From Sipunculus nudus (taxonomy: Eukaryota; Annelida; Sipuncula; Golfingiida; Sipunculidae), in the NCBI GenBank assembly GCA_026874595.1, contig CM049314.1, positions 57,956,300-58,020,299 of the forward strand: a stretch of 64,000 nt of DNA, given 5' to 3'. Each line of letters opens with the position of its first letter. Within the stretch, counting starts at the first letter, position 1. Positions 23,601 to 36,600 of this stretch are shown one piece after another. The notes beneath the pieces are model-generated. The model was given only the letters and a program-made list of their open reading frames with translations, was not told where the DNA came from and did no database searches. The translations under genes were made by a program, and so were the position numbers.

Positions 23601-24353
23601 TTATCTGCCTTTTGCTTGTGACTTGACATTCTGTTAGCTCTGCTAATTTACCTTTGCTTTTGGCCTCACTGTGCATTCCGCTTGGTTTCAACGATCTCTC
23701 TTGTAATTGTTGCTAGCATAAGAGAATTTACTCACCCTGTTCATCATGGCATTGAACGTGTGCACGGCAACTGTTCCGGAACTGGTTCTTGGCTGCCATT
23801 TGCTTTGACTTGTGATTCAGTTCAAGCCTAAGTTACCATACACAAGGTTAAGCCTGAATTTCTTGTTCAAGACCTGGAGAAGGTTACCAACTACCCTTCT
23901 TCTGCTTGGACAAAATTGATCTATGATGGTTCCGTCATTATAACTCCTGTGCATACTTCAGGAGTTTGAAGCATAAAGTCAGAGATCTCAGTCCTCCAAA
24001 CCAATCTGTACCCGGGTAATGAATGTGAAACAAATGTTTTGCGCTCCCATGCTGCAGTTATATGGGGCAGAGACAGAACTGTGGCGTCAAGTCAAGCTGC
24101 AAACTCCAACTCTGATAACAAAAATGACCAAATTATGTATGCTTTGCCAAGAAGCAATATTTACCATCAGCGGCCAGATGAGCCACCACCAGTTAAGCAG
24201 GCTACAGGATATTCATATGGCATGCAATATAATTCTGAATTTGTCCTTGACAGAACATGGCCACCTGTTGGAAACATAGATTATTGTCTATTCCAGTTTG
24301 CTGGTGGGGCCACTGAGTCCGTAGAATTGTCAGTGAAAAATCTTGCGGATTAG
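23600..24353 (+). pseudogene. Degenerate coding-like tract, unidentified protein
   Basis: One frame stays largely open for about 750 bases with only about three or four internal stops, far fewer than expected in AT-rich DNA. It begins with a hydrophobic stretch (ILLALLIYLCFW, then LVSTISLVIVASI) and continues as KVKPEFLVQDLEKVTNYP, IYDGSVIITPVH, EISVLQTNLYPGN, RTVASSQAANSN, MYALPRSNIYHQRPDEPPPV and FAGGATESVELSV before a TAG at 24351. The same frame is recognisable at 41550-42219 with its own stops and small indels. I do not recognise the family; a membrane protein fragment is possible. Confidence 0.35.
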
Positions 24354-24639
24354 TCGGCCCTTATTCTCAGGAATGTTGAAGTTACATCTTTTCTCATTTA
24401 TCAACATTGCTGTGTTTACAAACATGTTGTTGATAAACAAGTTCAGGGAACCTTCACTGAGGCCTTATAAGAACTTTCAATGACCAGGATTCCCCTTAGT
24501 TCATTTATATATACACAGAGGAAGCCAGAAAGCACATGTATTCTTTCTTTTCTTTAATTATTTTTTTTTGTACTACATGTGTAATTTTTTATTGAGAAAC
24601 CCATATTTTCAAAGTACTTCTAATTTTTTTTCTCAGATT

Positions 24640-25160
24640 TTTTACACCTTGGTTTGAAGCATGGATTGATCGGAAGACGGGTGAACCTTACTTTGATCGT
24701 CAAAGTTAGAAATTTTCATAAATAAAGAAATGAATGATTTATCCTTTTCTTTATCCTGTTTAAGTACTACATATTTTCTCTTAAAATTTGATATACAAAT
24801 TTTTAAGCAAAGGTTTCGAAAGAGTTTGAAAGAAATGTTGCCTTGACTTGGCAAAGGATTAATTTATGCTTCAGATGAAGGGGACCTTTTGTAAAACGGG
24901 TTATGCCCAATGTCTAGGGATACAATGGGATATTGTGTGCCAGAAATGTCTAGGTTTTAATTTATTTAATTTCGGATTCATGAAAATGAAATTACCATTA
25001 AAAATATTTCTAACAATATTTCGTATTCTCCTTCATAACAATACAAAAAATGAGAAGAGTAATGAGATAAATATCTTTTCATATAAAAACAGTCATTATC
25101 TGACAATAAATTAGTGTTTATGGTGTAGGCACATTTTTTTTTATTTTCTTTGTTTTTTAA
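24640..25160 (+). promoter_or_regulatory. Gene-proximal upstream sequence of ACS-2
   Basis: Common to all four units (compare about 3120-3655, 42490-43031 and 53330-53861). It probably contains the first intron and perhaps the first exon. In this copy the acceptor is lost: where the others read tgtttcagttttaaa, this reads tgttttttaaa. Confidence 0.45.
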
Positions 25161-25167
25161 AAGAGCG

Positions 25168-26818
25168 ATGAACCTGAAGAGCTACATCAATTATCCATCA
25201 TCAGTTCCTCTCCTGTATACAACATGACCGGAACTGTTAGATGATCATTTCAAGAAAAACCCCAACAAGGTGGCGCTGAAGATTTACACACAAGATATGA
25301 ATTTCGATTCGCTGACATACGCCGAACTCCAGCAGAAATCCCTGGAGGTTGCTACTGTTCTCCGACGCTTGGTGCCTGGAATGAAATATGGGGACATGGT
25401 AGGCATTATCGGTGCTAACACGTGCAAACTGCTGATAAACATACATGCAGTATTCGCTCTAGGCGCGGTGATTGTGTCTATTCCACATTATGTTAAAACA
25501 GCTAAAGACCTACGTCCCTTCCTGCAAACAACACAGTGTAAAATATTGGTTTTCCAGCACGGTAGTTTGGATTCCTCCACATTGGGTCCAATAGAGGAGC
25601 AGGGTACCAGGCTAATTCGTTATGGAGATAATGGTGAGGAGGGCATCAATGGGATTAGATCCCTCCGCAAACTTCTGGAAGATGTGACTTCATCATATGT
25701 GAATGATACTAAGAAGTTGAAAAATGAAATTTGCTCCGATTTGGCAGCCGCAGTATTTTTTACCTTATGGGAGTACTGGCGTGCCTAAAGCTGTCACTTA
25801 CTCACATTTCCAGCTGATTAACAATGTCAATGTTTTCGGAAAACAACTGAAGCTTACGCAAAACGATATTTTCTTCATCGACAGGGCCATTGTCCATATT
25901 GCGCCATTCCTATGCATACATTGGTTTCTGGTTCCAGGCCTGTGCTCTGTCTTTCTGGACACTCATCTCACAAAAACCGACATAAAGACAATATTTAAAA
26001 TCATTAAAAGAGAAAATTGCACCGTTTCTCTGGCGTTTGGTTACGTTCTCTTCGATATGCTAAACGCCGAAAAATTAACAAAGCAATACCTTAGTTGCCT
26101 AAGGCTTGTCATCACATCGGGGCAGACGTTGAACGAAAGAATAGCATCAGAGTTACGACGGGTGCTACCAGATATTTTTCTGGTTAATGGGTTTGGGTCG
26201 ACAGAAACAGGATGGACCCTGATGAATCAGGAACGATTGGAGGAACAGGAAGACGGCTTCATAGGGCCGCCCCTGCCGTACTATGAAATCAAAATTGTTG
26301 GAGATCATGGTGAGACATTACGACTTGGCGAAATTGGCGAACTGTATATAAGAGGCCTTTTAATTGCGATGGGGTATATGCATGGAGACAGCCTACAGGA
26401 TCTGAAGTCACGGGAGGGGTGGTTTGCCACCGGTGATATGGCCGTGTTGAACGCTGGCGGTCATATAAAGATCGAAGGCAGATGCATCGAAATAATCAAA
26501 CGTGCTGGGATTAAAATATATCCAGCAGAAGTTGAAAATGTAATTTGTGAACATTCTGAAATCAGTGCTGTCCAAGTGTTTGGCGTCCCCGACGAACGCC
26601 TAGGAGAAGAGATCTACGCATGTGTGATTCTGAAGCAGGGCAGCACGATGAAGGAAGCGGATTTGTTGGAATGGTTTGTTGAAAGATTCAAAGATTCCAA
26701 AATTGGAGATTACAGGGCCCCTAAGTATGTGGAACTATTTGATGATTTTCCACGCCTTCCTTCTGGAAAGGTATTCCTAAAAGAACTTAAGGCAGAAATC
26801 CTTGGGCGTATGGGCTAG
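25168..26818 (+). pseudogene. ACS-2: ACSF2-like acyl-CoA synthetase pseudogene
   Basis: Full-length homologue of ACS-1/3/4, closest to ACS-3. Three lesions are visible. Codon 20, Trp (TGG) in the other copies, is TGA at 25225-25227. One extra base at about 25761-25769, inside the ATP-binding loop (accttatggg where the others read acttcgggg), shifts the frame. The upstream splice-acceptor CAG is missing. After the shift the frame is open to the normal stop, with GFGSTE, TGD, GRCIEIIKRAGIKIYP and PSGKVFLK all preserved. A late ATG could give a C-terminal fragment, but it would lack the complete ATP loop. Decay therefore looks recent. Confidence 0.9.
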
Positions 26819-27306
26819 AACAAGTTCATATTACTTGTATATCTGACATTTGCATTACAGCTAAGAAAAGATATATATTTAAAATGCTAATATGATATAT
26901 AAAACATGAATATCACTTTAGATAACTGCGAAATGCGCCTCTAATTCAGCTGTGAATATCAGATTTTGCTATTATTTGTCAAATATATTATTAATATTAT
27001 ATATTATAATGGGCAAAGGAAGCATTACATGTTCTTTCAAATTCTAAACCAAATTCTTATTCAGCGAACGTGTTAGCTTATGTGATGGTGTGTGGCGTTA
27101 TCCCTCGTCGGAATCTTAATTTCAAGTAATATTCCGGTTGTCTCAAAGATTTAATGAAAGGGGTCTGCGGTTTATTCCGTATAGAATGTAAAGATTGAAC
27201 ATAATGACCTTTAAAATCTTACCTGACACAATATAAATATTTTAAATTCTAACTTGATTGTAAACATTAAAATGTGACAATATACCGATACATATACGAT
27301 AAAAGT

Positions 27307-27308
<2 letters not shown>

Positions 27309-27358
<50 letters not shown>
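27309..27358. repeat. (TA)n microsatellite
   Basis: Pure TA run at the same relative position as 45161-45202 in unit 3. Confidence 0.95.
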
Positions 27359-27361
<3 letters not shown>

Positions 27362-27719
27362 TTTTTTGAGGCAATAAGATTTATGCTGATAATGGTTTTC
27401 AGATTAGAGCGTTATTGTTGTTTATCAAGTTCAAGAAAGATTAATGATATACCCAATCAAGTGTCCGTGTGTGCGAAAAAATGCAAAGTGTCACCAAAAA
27501 GAATATCACTTTATAATCTCGTCAGGTTTGATTATGTATGGACTACAAATTGCCGGGCTCCGATTGTCATTTTGTCGAACTAATTCGATGGCTATAACCG
27601 TTTTGCGTATCTAGACGCAATGTATTTTTAGCTCAGCTGACCATAGATCATATTAGCTTTAAGGATCACCCTTCGTCCGTCGTACGTCTCTCCGGTCGTC
27701 CGTACATAAACAAAGCACA

Positions 27720-28960
27720 TATCGTAACCGTCTGACCTAGAGACTTCTTACTTGATATTAAAGTAAGCCCTTGGTAAATCTCCTTGCAAACTAAATGTAG
27801 GTCCCTGTGACCTATATTTAACGAGTTAAGCGCGTTTTTCTGTGTTTTCCGTAGTTAAAAAATCAGATTTTTTAGTGTTCTTGGCTGCAAAACAAACATT
27901 TTGCACTCAACCCTTAAACTAAATCATGATAGATCAACTGCACATATTACGTTGTAACCATGCAAAAATTAAGACATCGTCCTAGCCAGTTCTTCAGAAC
28001 TGCTGTGGACACATTGCAAACATTTTAACATTTTCAGATTTTGATGTATGAAATTCATACTAAAGAAAAAATATCTCAGTAATGATTGTATGAATCTTTC
28101 TGAGACTCGGCAAGCTTTTTGATCTTTGAAAGTCCTTTCTACTCTGAAAGGTGATGTAGACTAGCTGTAGAAGATTGGTGGCATGATCTACATTTTTTTT
28201 ATTTTTGCCCATTTCTTTATTGTATTAATTGTACACAGAAATAATGCAAGCCAGTTAAGCGGTTAATAAGGTCAAATCGTTACCGACCTAAAACCTGTTC
28301 ACCTAATATTTTGGTAGGTCCTTTGTAAGGCTCCTGTTATCCTGTATAAGGCTATTTATGTGTTTTAAGTATTTTAGTTTTTAGTAAAATCAGTCTCATG
28401 TTAGGGTTGTGGGCTACATAACAAAACACTTGCACTCAACCCTATACCTAAAACATTGTGCATCATCTGCCCATATAACATTGTTACCATGCACATCATT
28501 AAGAAAATCCGCCCAGCCGGTTCACCAGAGGTGTTTCAGACACAGTTTCATATGTTTACATTTTCAGCTGTTTATGTATGAAACTAATACTCATCGGTAA
28601 CATCTCAGTAATACTTGCATGGATCTTTCTGAAATTCTACAATCTAATTAGCCATGGATGGTCCTTTTATCTTTGAAAGACTGGTTGTGCCATCTTCATA
28701 TTCTATATTTTTACACAATTTTTAATGTATTTTTATTTAGAAATTACGGACGGCCAGATGTGAACGAAGCACAGCTTGTAACCGCTTGACCTATAAACAT
28801 TTTACTTTAATTAGGTCCTTTGTAAATCTCGGAGCATACCAAAACTTAGGCCAGTGTGACTTAAATTTTGCAAGTTACACCAGTTGTTGTGTGTGTTTCA
28901 CACCCAATAATTTACACACTGTTCAAGTCAGCTGAGCGTCATTACCAGTGGGTCACTTGT
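27720..28960. repeat. Imperfect tandem repeat, about 500-bp period
   Basis: Words such as gcacaaatcgtaaccgcttgacct, aacaaaacacttgcactcaaccct, cattgttaccatgca and aatatctcagtaatgattgtatg recur in the same order about 500 bases apart, with a third partial copy from about 28740. The same arrangement is at 45550-46720 and 55880-57040. Confidence 0.6.
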
Positions 28961-29506
28961 TGTTTGGTTTGTTGAATATCTGCTGCTATTAAATTCTGTG
29001 TTTTTGTTTGAGAAAAGAGAGATGCATGTACATTTATATTTGTTTAATGTAAGAAATAAAAGTAGGAGGGCTCCATAAATTTTTGTTTTATTTTACCTTT
29101 ATAGGTAATATCATACAAATTTCATTAAGTTTAAAGAAATTTATTTTTTTAGAATATTACTCCTCCTCCATGACAAACTTACGGCCTTGTAATCCGACAT
29201 AAATATGAGGGTTTTTCAAATTATGACTATATATGCAAAATTATCTGCATATAAACCTTACCTGCTTGATACATAATCGTAGCATGTATTAATTAGGAAA
29301 GTATTAGGGAGTATTTAAACTGCGACGCCTACCAAGCTTATATGAAATAATTTTATTAAAAGCAGTCAGATATAGGCCACACCAAGCATAGCACCATATC
29401 GCCACATTACGACCAGATTAAGTATGCTTATAAGCCCAATTATCATTGCCTAAGGAGTCGTAATATTACGGCTACACTAAGCATTAATTGTTGTACTGAT
29501 TGTGGG

Positions 29507-29624
29507 CAGGGGCGTCAAAACAGCTTTGGGGACAGGCGGTCTGGTATTTTGTGTTAGCGGTCCTGGAACGGTCCAGCCCAAAATTGTGGACTACACGTGT
29601 CTAAGCGGTCTAGTCTGCACCCCT
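29507..29624. mobile_element. Miniature element with CAGGGGCG / GCACCCCT ends
   Basis: Starts caggggcgtc and ends tctgcacccct, giving short inverted ends (AGGGGCG/AGGGGTGC). The interior contains repeated words gcggtctggt and cctggaacggtcc. A longer copy is at 48056-48218. It resembles a hAT-type MITE; target duplications are not clear. Confidence 0.45.
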
Positions 29625-30471
29625 TCTACCTTGTGAACGGAATGCCATCTCATAAACAAGAAACTTTGCACAACGTGTGTGTATGTGTAAGAACAGTGTT
29701 TGTTATAATGCAAGGATTCAGACCTAGAACCTTTACCTTTCAACCAGGACTTTTATTTAATTACATATGGAATTAATGGTAACATATATATATGTTATGT
29801 TCGACAATATTTTTCATCCCTTGTCTCAGCTTAACATGCAGAGTGGAAATGAACTATTGTATAATATAGTGGTTATGGAAGGTGATTTCCCGAAAAAAGG
29901 AGATACCGTATAGCTTAGGATACATGGCCCATGGCAGTATATTTACAAACGAGAACGCACCGCTTGGCACGTCCCACGATGCGGACTTCGTGCACATTAA
30001 CCTCATTACAATATATGTAATGTGACAATTAAACAAGATAATAAAAAAACAACACAGAGAGAAATCCCAGAAAAAAGTCCTTTACCATGAAAGTCACATT
30101 GCTCTGGTAATTTTATTAACTTATATAGTGTTAGATTTTGACCTGATTGCCCAGTCATGACTGCAAGTGTTCCGACTAAGCAAGCATTTAAGTGTCTTAC
30201 TGTAATTTGCCAGTGATAAAAATGTGGCTCATATCGAGTCATACTACACACATCCAACGAGTCATGAACTTTTGACGGATGTATTTTTTAAATTTAATTT
30301 TTTTTTGGGGGGGGGGCAGGGTCATTATAATAATCACCAAACGACCCCTCCGCTAACCGGTGTTTTGTGTAACCTTGGCCTTCCTGTACTTTTCCGTTGC
30401 AGGGGCGGATCCAGGATTTTTCAACTGTGGGGGTGGCGTCATATATATATTTATAGATATATATACCCCAG

Positions 30472-30529
<58 letters not shown>

Positions 30530-31910
30530 CTCTGAAGAAAAACAACACTGTTAATTCACAACAGTCTGTTTCACGGGATGCAGGTGAATGTGGTTATATA
30601 TATATACATTTATTTATCAAACGGGAACGGCGAAATTCATGGAAGGGAAATCATTTAGCTATAGAAATGTTGATATCTGGATCCATCATGGGTATATATC
30701 CAAATTAATTATTCTTCAGATACAAATAGATATCAGCATGGCAAAGACACACGCTTATAGCCCGGTGTTTCTGTGATTTATTGGCCTTAACGCTTAGCTG
30801 ACTGAAGGTCATATGACCTATAGAGATCACTCCTTGTCCGTCGTCCGTAGGGCCACCCGGCACTCCGGCCGAGTGAGACCTGGAATCTTCTCACTTGACA
30901 TCCGACACTCTCGACATCGACATACGTTTGATCGAATTGAGTAACATACTGAGTGAATAGCATCTGTCCTATAATTTGTGTTATCCATTTAATATCATAC
31001 ATGGAAAGAAAAAGACTTTCGATAAAGGAGCAATAGCAAAAACCATGCAAGATAAATTCTAACCTCTGTTATAACCTCTGTGTACCCGGGCGAATCCTTA
31101 GAGACACTTGCCCGTATAACACGCCGACGTAATAAGGAACTACACTTTTGTACTTACGTTTTTGCCTGGAACCTGGACACTGATGCGCGCCTTGCGATAT
31201 CATGGCACAGATTTTGGGTCCACGAATGAGTAGAAACACACAATCTGCAGTTGTGCACAGCACCCTGCTTTCTAACCTGATTTGACAGTGAATAGTGCAA
31301 TATCTTTCCGATAGCACTTGCGTAAGTGATGGCACCCTGTATATTATGCATTACAATATCGAGAACACTGTCAGAATAACTGAGTCGGTGTTTTACTAAC
31401 AAGTGACATAAATTGACATTAACAATTAAAACAAAATTATCACGACATAGTAACCAATGATGGAATTTACTTGGCACCCTATTCTACTTACAATTTGTTT
31501 TCTGGCTGGCAGAACAAAGCTTTTCTAGGTACCACAATACCTCTGACACAGCTTTAGAAGTAAACAGCTGAACCTTTCCTGTTAGCATGGCAGGTCAGTT
31601 GTTTTTTTGTATTAGAATGGTCACTGATCATCTTATTCAGTGCATGACTACTTGTCCGCTTGAACACTTACTCGTTCGTATGCCAAATTATGCCCGAGAT
31701 AACGCTAACTGGTTTTGTATGGAGAATTTGACACATTCAGTTTCAGAGAGGTGGTGATAATGCCACCCCTGTCCACTCACCTAGGGGCGTTAATAGGGGG
31801 GGGGGGGTTCATATATCCCCACATATTTTACAAAGTGGGGATAGTCAATGTAATCACCCCTCCCCCCGACCCCTGATATTCAGATAAAATTGTTTATATA
31901 TTGGAAAAGA
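29625..31910. repeat. Unit 2 segment paired with 6510-10681 and 48225-49190; no gene
   Basis: Collinear with unit 1 except that the two LINE insertions of unit 1 are absent here. It includes a G-run (30307), the CAGGGGCGGATCCAGGAT tract, a TA tract (30475-30528), a GTCCGTC-type repeat (30785-30905) and a second G-run (31798). Confidence 0.6.
30475..30528. repeat. (TA)n microsatellite
   Basis: TA run producing antisense and sense YIYIYI frames only. Confidence 0.95.
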
Positions 31911-33486
31911 AATATTTTAATTATTATAGTCTTTGGTAAATTTTCTTTGTTTATTATGAAATTATATATATCTAAACCTGGTTTGAATTAACCTATGCTG
32001 AGAACATAATACCATATTTTTTTAAAATCTCATACTTAGCTGTAAGGTCTAGAACTGATTTCATTATACAGAGATTGTCTGTCTTATCTTAATCAAATTA
32101 AAAGGTAGACTGGAATTTGATTTTGGTCATTTAATAAGCTCTCACTATTAACGAAATACAGATTTATTTATTTACCCAGTAAAACCCAGGAAAAGGCAAT
32201 ATTAAATATGTTGTGTTAGAATTGTTTTCCATATTTTCCCTCGTGAATAAAAACAGGATGAATACCACTCTAAGTGTTGCAACAATAACTTTTTAAAGTC
32301 GGTAATTCATAGATTTTAAAGTACTTTGACCTATGCAAGGCTAAGTTTCAGCCACGTTACGGGCCCAATTCAAGGACCGACAGTTATTCAAAATAGGGTA
32401 GAAGAGTATTTCCCACATACAACCATGCAACGAATGAATACAATGGAATTGATACTCCTTTTTTACTGTTAACATGGTAGTAGGTAACCAATTCATGGCA
32501 ATATTTGTAAGATCTATTAAACAACTGGTATATTGGGCTCGGGTTCCTGAAGAATCAGAAAACAAATTAGTAATATTATTTGCCGCCAAGTAGCAGCACC
32601 TGTTCTAGGGTTTGCCATGGCGAGACCAGGTCTCATCAGCTGTTGGTCACGTGGTCCTATTTATATACCTGATATAGAGCAGTGAATGGTCTGGTTTTCT
32701 TTGGTTCGGTCCAGCCATTATGTGATGGAGAATCAAAAACATGACATTGCTTGATTTTTATAAGTATGTAAAAAAAGGTTCATGTTTTCTATGTGATTAG
32801 AATTCTTTGAAAAAAGTTATACAATTCTATAATACAGTTGAGAGTATTGGTCATTTTTTTTTATCTGTAGCCAATCAAAGACATGTTCTCAAAACTGCTT
32901 GAAGGGGTATTTTCGGTATCACTGCATTCGGGCCATGTTGGCTGGAAAAGGAGATGCACAAGCTCCCATTTCCTTGGACTTGTTTGACTGAAAAACAACT
33001 CTTAGGTAAAGAAAAAGTGTAATATCAGAATTTATTTTGAGAGTTATCCAAAAGAGGCCCGCTGCATAAAAAAACATATATACTTATATATATATATGTT
33101 TTTAAATAAATACACACAAGCACATATATATTCGGGCTTCAGCACGGGGGGGGGGGGGTAGGGGTAATAGATTACCCCCCACGTTTTTGCAATGGGGATG
33201 ATAAATGTGATCATACCCCCGTCTGTTCACAGAGTAGGATTTAAAGACTGGATTTATATATACTGGAAATAAAATTCGTCAATGATTATAATGAGAGATT
33301 TCATTTAAATTTCTGCCTTTCTGCTTTACCATATTTTTTTAATCTTATACTTGGATTGCATCAAACTGCACCAAGCCATTCAAGATAGTTGTAGTACACT
33401 GTTTTACCAATAGGGGACAGCACTGAAGTCTGAAAGATGTCATCATCTATTACTGGAAACGGGGCACTTTTAAAACGTGCCTGTAT
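31911..33486. repeat. Right part of unit 2, paired with 11981-13110; no gene
   Basis: From about 32450 it is collinear with unit 1. The first 500 bases correspond to what the LTR element replaced in unit 1, and their beginning resembles 58200-58340 in unit 4. A G-run of about 12 lies at 33147. Confidence 0.55.

Positions 33487-33541
<55 letters not shown>
33487..33541. repeat. (TA)n microsatellite at the right edge of unit 2
   Basis: The TA run marks the end of homology with unit 1. Confidence 0.95.
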
Positions 33542-33546
<5 letters not shown>

Positions 33547-33699
33547 ATGTTTTGGCCTCCTTTGCATGACTTAATAACCATATTTCGATATACTTGCACA
33601 AAGTTTATCTCCTTTAAGATATTTCTGGCCTAATTTATGACCCCTTCAAAAAATCCCAAACAAACATTTGAAACCATGTCATTCACAGGACACAGATAA

Positions 33700-36600
33700 A
33701 AAACTATTGACCAACGTAGTAAACGTGCTAAATTTGACCCCTGAATTTTAATTTCACAGTTGGGATAGATATTCCATTTAATTTCTTCATATTGTTCTTG
33801 TTTACGTTTAATGTTCCTATTCCATATAGATTCGTGTTATTTGGGTTTAACGCCATTCGCGAGTTTTTCTGTAAATTGCTCTCTTTGTCTAAAGCATAAT
33901 CTGATATCTGTTACCTATCTCATGAACAAAGTTACATCATCAGCATTCATTGCAACTTTAACATTGTTTACCAAGTAATAAGTCAACTGTAGTTAAATAC
34001 CTTTTATTCCAGTTGCCTGTCTGATTTTAATTGCCATCAGTTCCTGGCCAAGAACAAAAACCAGGGGAGAAAACGGACACCCCTCTCTGACCCCAGACTG
34101 AACTTGAAACATTTGAGAAAGCCAGACTTTGAGTTGTATACAGTATCACTGCCATTAATAAAACTGACACCAAATGTATTAACTGCTAACCGTAACCGAA
34201 TATCTTCATTATCTCTAGGATCTACTCGTTGTTAATCGAATGAAAGGCGCTTTAATATCTAGCGTTATTACAGCCCAAAAAATATTGTCTTTGTTTGCGT
34301 AATTTACGATGTCATCTATTTGTCTGATTATAGTGACTATGTTGCAACATCTAATAAAACCCATCTGGTCTGAATTTACTTTATCACTGTTTACGGACTG
34401 CAACCTCATAGCGAGCACCTTCCGCTGTAATTTATAATCGGTGTTGCATACACTAATAGGCCGCAAATTACACAATTCATCCTCTGGCAATGTTTCCCCA
34501 TTGTTCAGTAAAGTAACAACCCCCCTTTTGTTGTTGTGTGGATAACATTCCTGTTTTATATGCACAGTTAAAAGAATTGACAAGAAGTGATTTCACAGTT
34601 GGCCAAAAAAAAATGATTTAATAAATAAATAAAACATTTCCGTTGTAAGTCCACCTTATCCGTTATTTGGTTCGTTTTTCATTTTCCTTAAGGCACTTGC
34701 AACTTCAGCCGAGATATCGAGACCTTCACATTCTCCTTTTTATTCTTCATTAAGTCTAGGGATAAACATACCATCTTTAAATTAATTAATCTTAGTTGGC
34801 ATGCATTCATCTGAAAACCCTTGTTTGCGTCTTTATAGATCCCTGTAATAAGTTATTTGAGCATTTAAAATATCGGCCTGTTTTGTTAGCACATTACTAT
34901 ATGTAGTTTTGAGACTTGTTTTCGTTTTTCCTTGTTCCCTTGACTTCTCTAAACTAAGAAAATATTTCTTGCTTCTTTCCCCTTGCTCACACCATTTGGC
35001 CCTTGCTCTTGTTCGTATGCTATATATCAAGTTCCCGTTGGATCTGAATGAATTTATTTTGTATCAGTTTATGTCTCATGTCATAGTTTGCTTCTGTCTG
35101 TTAAAGTTTATTTAACAATATATCTTTCTTAGTTATATTGATTTACCACGACAATAAATCTATGTAATCTCTTTAATTTTGGCTTTACAACTTTCCCATA
35201 TGAATTGCCAGTTATTAAATTTTCAGAACGAAGGGACTCTTGTCTCTGTGTTTATATGTATTGTGACGATAGTGCCTCTGTGACGAGTAAGCTGTTAATA
35301 ACTTAATCCATAGTGCTTCGTTAGCGAAAACGTAGTCTATTCTCCTAGTAAGGAAAGGATTACTCCGACTCCATGTAAAAGCGCTTTTTATATCCATGCA
35401 TTACACGCCACACATAAATTAACAGGGAATTTTGCATCATGTCATTAAGGGCCCTGTCATCTCGTTTTCTGTGAACTTTGCCTGATACATTGTTAAGAGA
35501 GTTATTCCATTACTGAATTAAAATCTCCTCACACTGCGATAAATCAGTCAGAGTCCTGAGATGCTAAGGTATCCTGTATTCTACTGAAGACTTCTACCTT
35601 TTCCTTACTTGCACAGGGCGCATATATGTTAAATATTTTTTTCTCATCTGCGTATGTTTCTTGTAAGCAAGCGATATTTATTTTGTTGCTTTCGTTTCAT
35701 CAATAATTGTGTTTCTTCTTATTTTGTCCTCAAACCATGTATATTTAAACTTACAATTTTACAATTGAATTCGACGTATTTAAAAGTCCGTATACCTTTA
35801 ATGCAAAGTCTGTGGACAATCCGTACTAACAGGTCAGAGAAACGAAGCGTACCTCCTCTTGGCTGGCGAATCCTGCATCACATGTCGTTTTTGTTCTTGG
35901 TTGTCCACAGGGGAGAGAGCGTTGGCCTTACGTTTCTTGGAGTCTGAGCGGATGTCGGCGAGGTAGTTGGTAATGGCTTATTTTTCTTTACCGCTGAGCG
36001 TGATAATGATCTTGGGCGATTTTGGTCTGATTTTCCCCGTGTGTTTTCTGTTCCCTCTCTCTCTTCGAGGTTGGCGTTTGTCTTTGTATGTCTGTGTGTT
36101 AGCTACCTCAGTGTCTTGTGCCTGTATCTCGGGGTCTGGTTGCTGAGTCGGGTGGAATATGACTTCCCCCATTTCTAGTATCTCACATTCTGGGTCATCA
36201 GTCCTGTGTCCATCCTTTCGACAAGATTTACATTTTATAGGAGCGTCACATTCATGTTTGTATTGTCCCACGTTCAGAAAATGTCCACAGCTTTTATTTT
36301 TTCTCTTTTTTCTTCCATTACCTTTTGTGGTACACTTTGTGGCGTCGAAAATTCCCATTCGTATTTTCCTAGGGAGGCAATTATTTTGTTTAGATATATA
36401 TACAAATCGCTTTCCAGTTTTCCAACGTGGGAGCTGACCATTATGATAACGGTCACATTCACCATATATTTTTGATCTCAGTTGGTATCCTAAGTTTTCT
36501 TGCGTTCGCTTTATTTCGTCAGTGAAAACGAAAGTGGAATGGCTCCAATCTTAACGCGAGTGGTGGGGTTTTCTTCTGTTCCCTCGGAGTCCGTTTGTTG

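Larger units (their letters stand above)
20206..25160 (+). repeat. Upstream block of unit 2 (paired with 37387-43019)
   Basis: Collinear with the sequence upstream of ACS-3: a T-rich opening, a tRNA-like SINE head, a LINE relic, a degenerate coding-like tract and the gene-proximal 500 bases. The distal part differs from units 1 and 4. Unit 2 is shorter, mostly because its LINE relic has lost more sequence. Confidence 0.75.
26819..29506. repeat. Downstream block of unit 2 with internal tandem repeats; no gene
   Basis: Collinear with 44682-47300 and, from about 27760, with 55880-57250. It holds a TA tract (27309-27358), a GTCCGTC-type element (27630-27730) and two to three imperfect repeats of about 500 bases. 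Nothing codes. Confidence 0.6.

Noticed and set aside
27720-28960. A CRISPR array or similar spaced short repeat
   Set aside because: The repeats are about 500 bases, imperfect, in a eukaryotic context, without constant short repeats and unique spacers.
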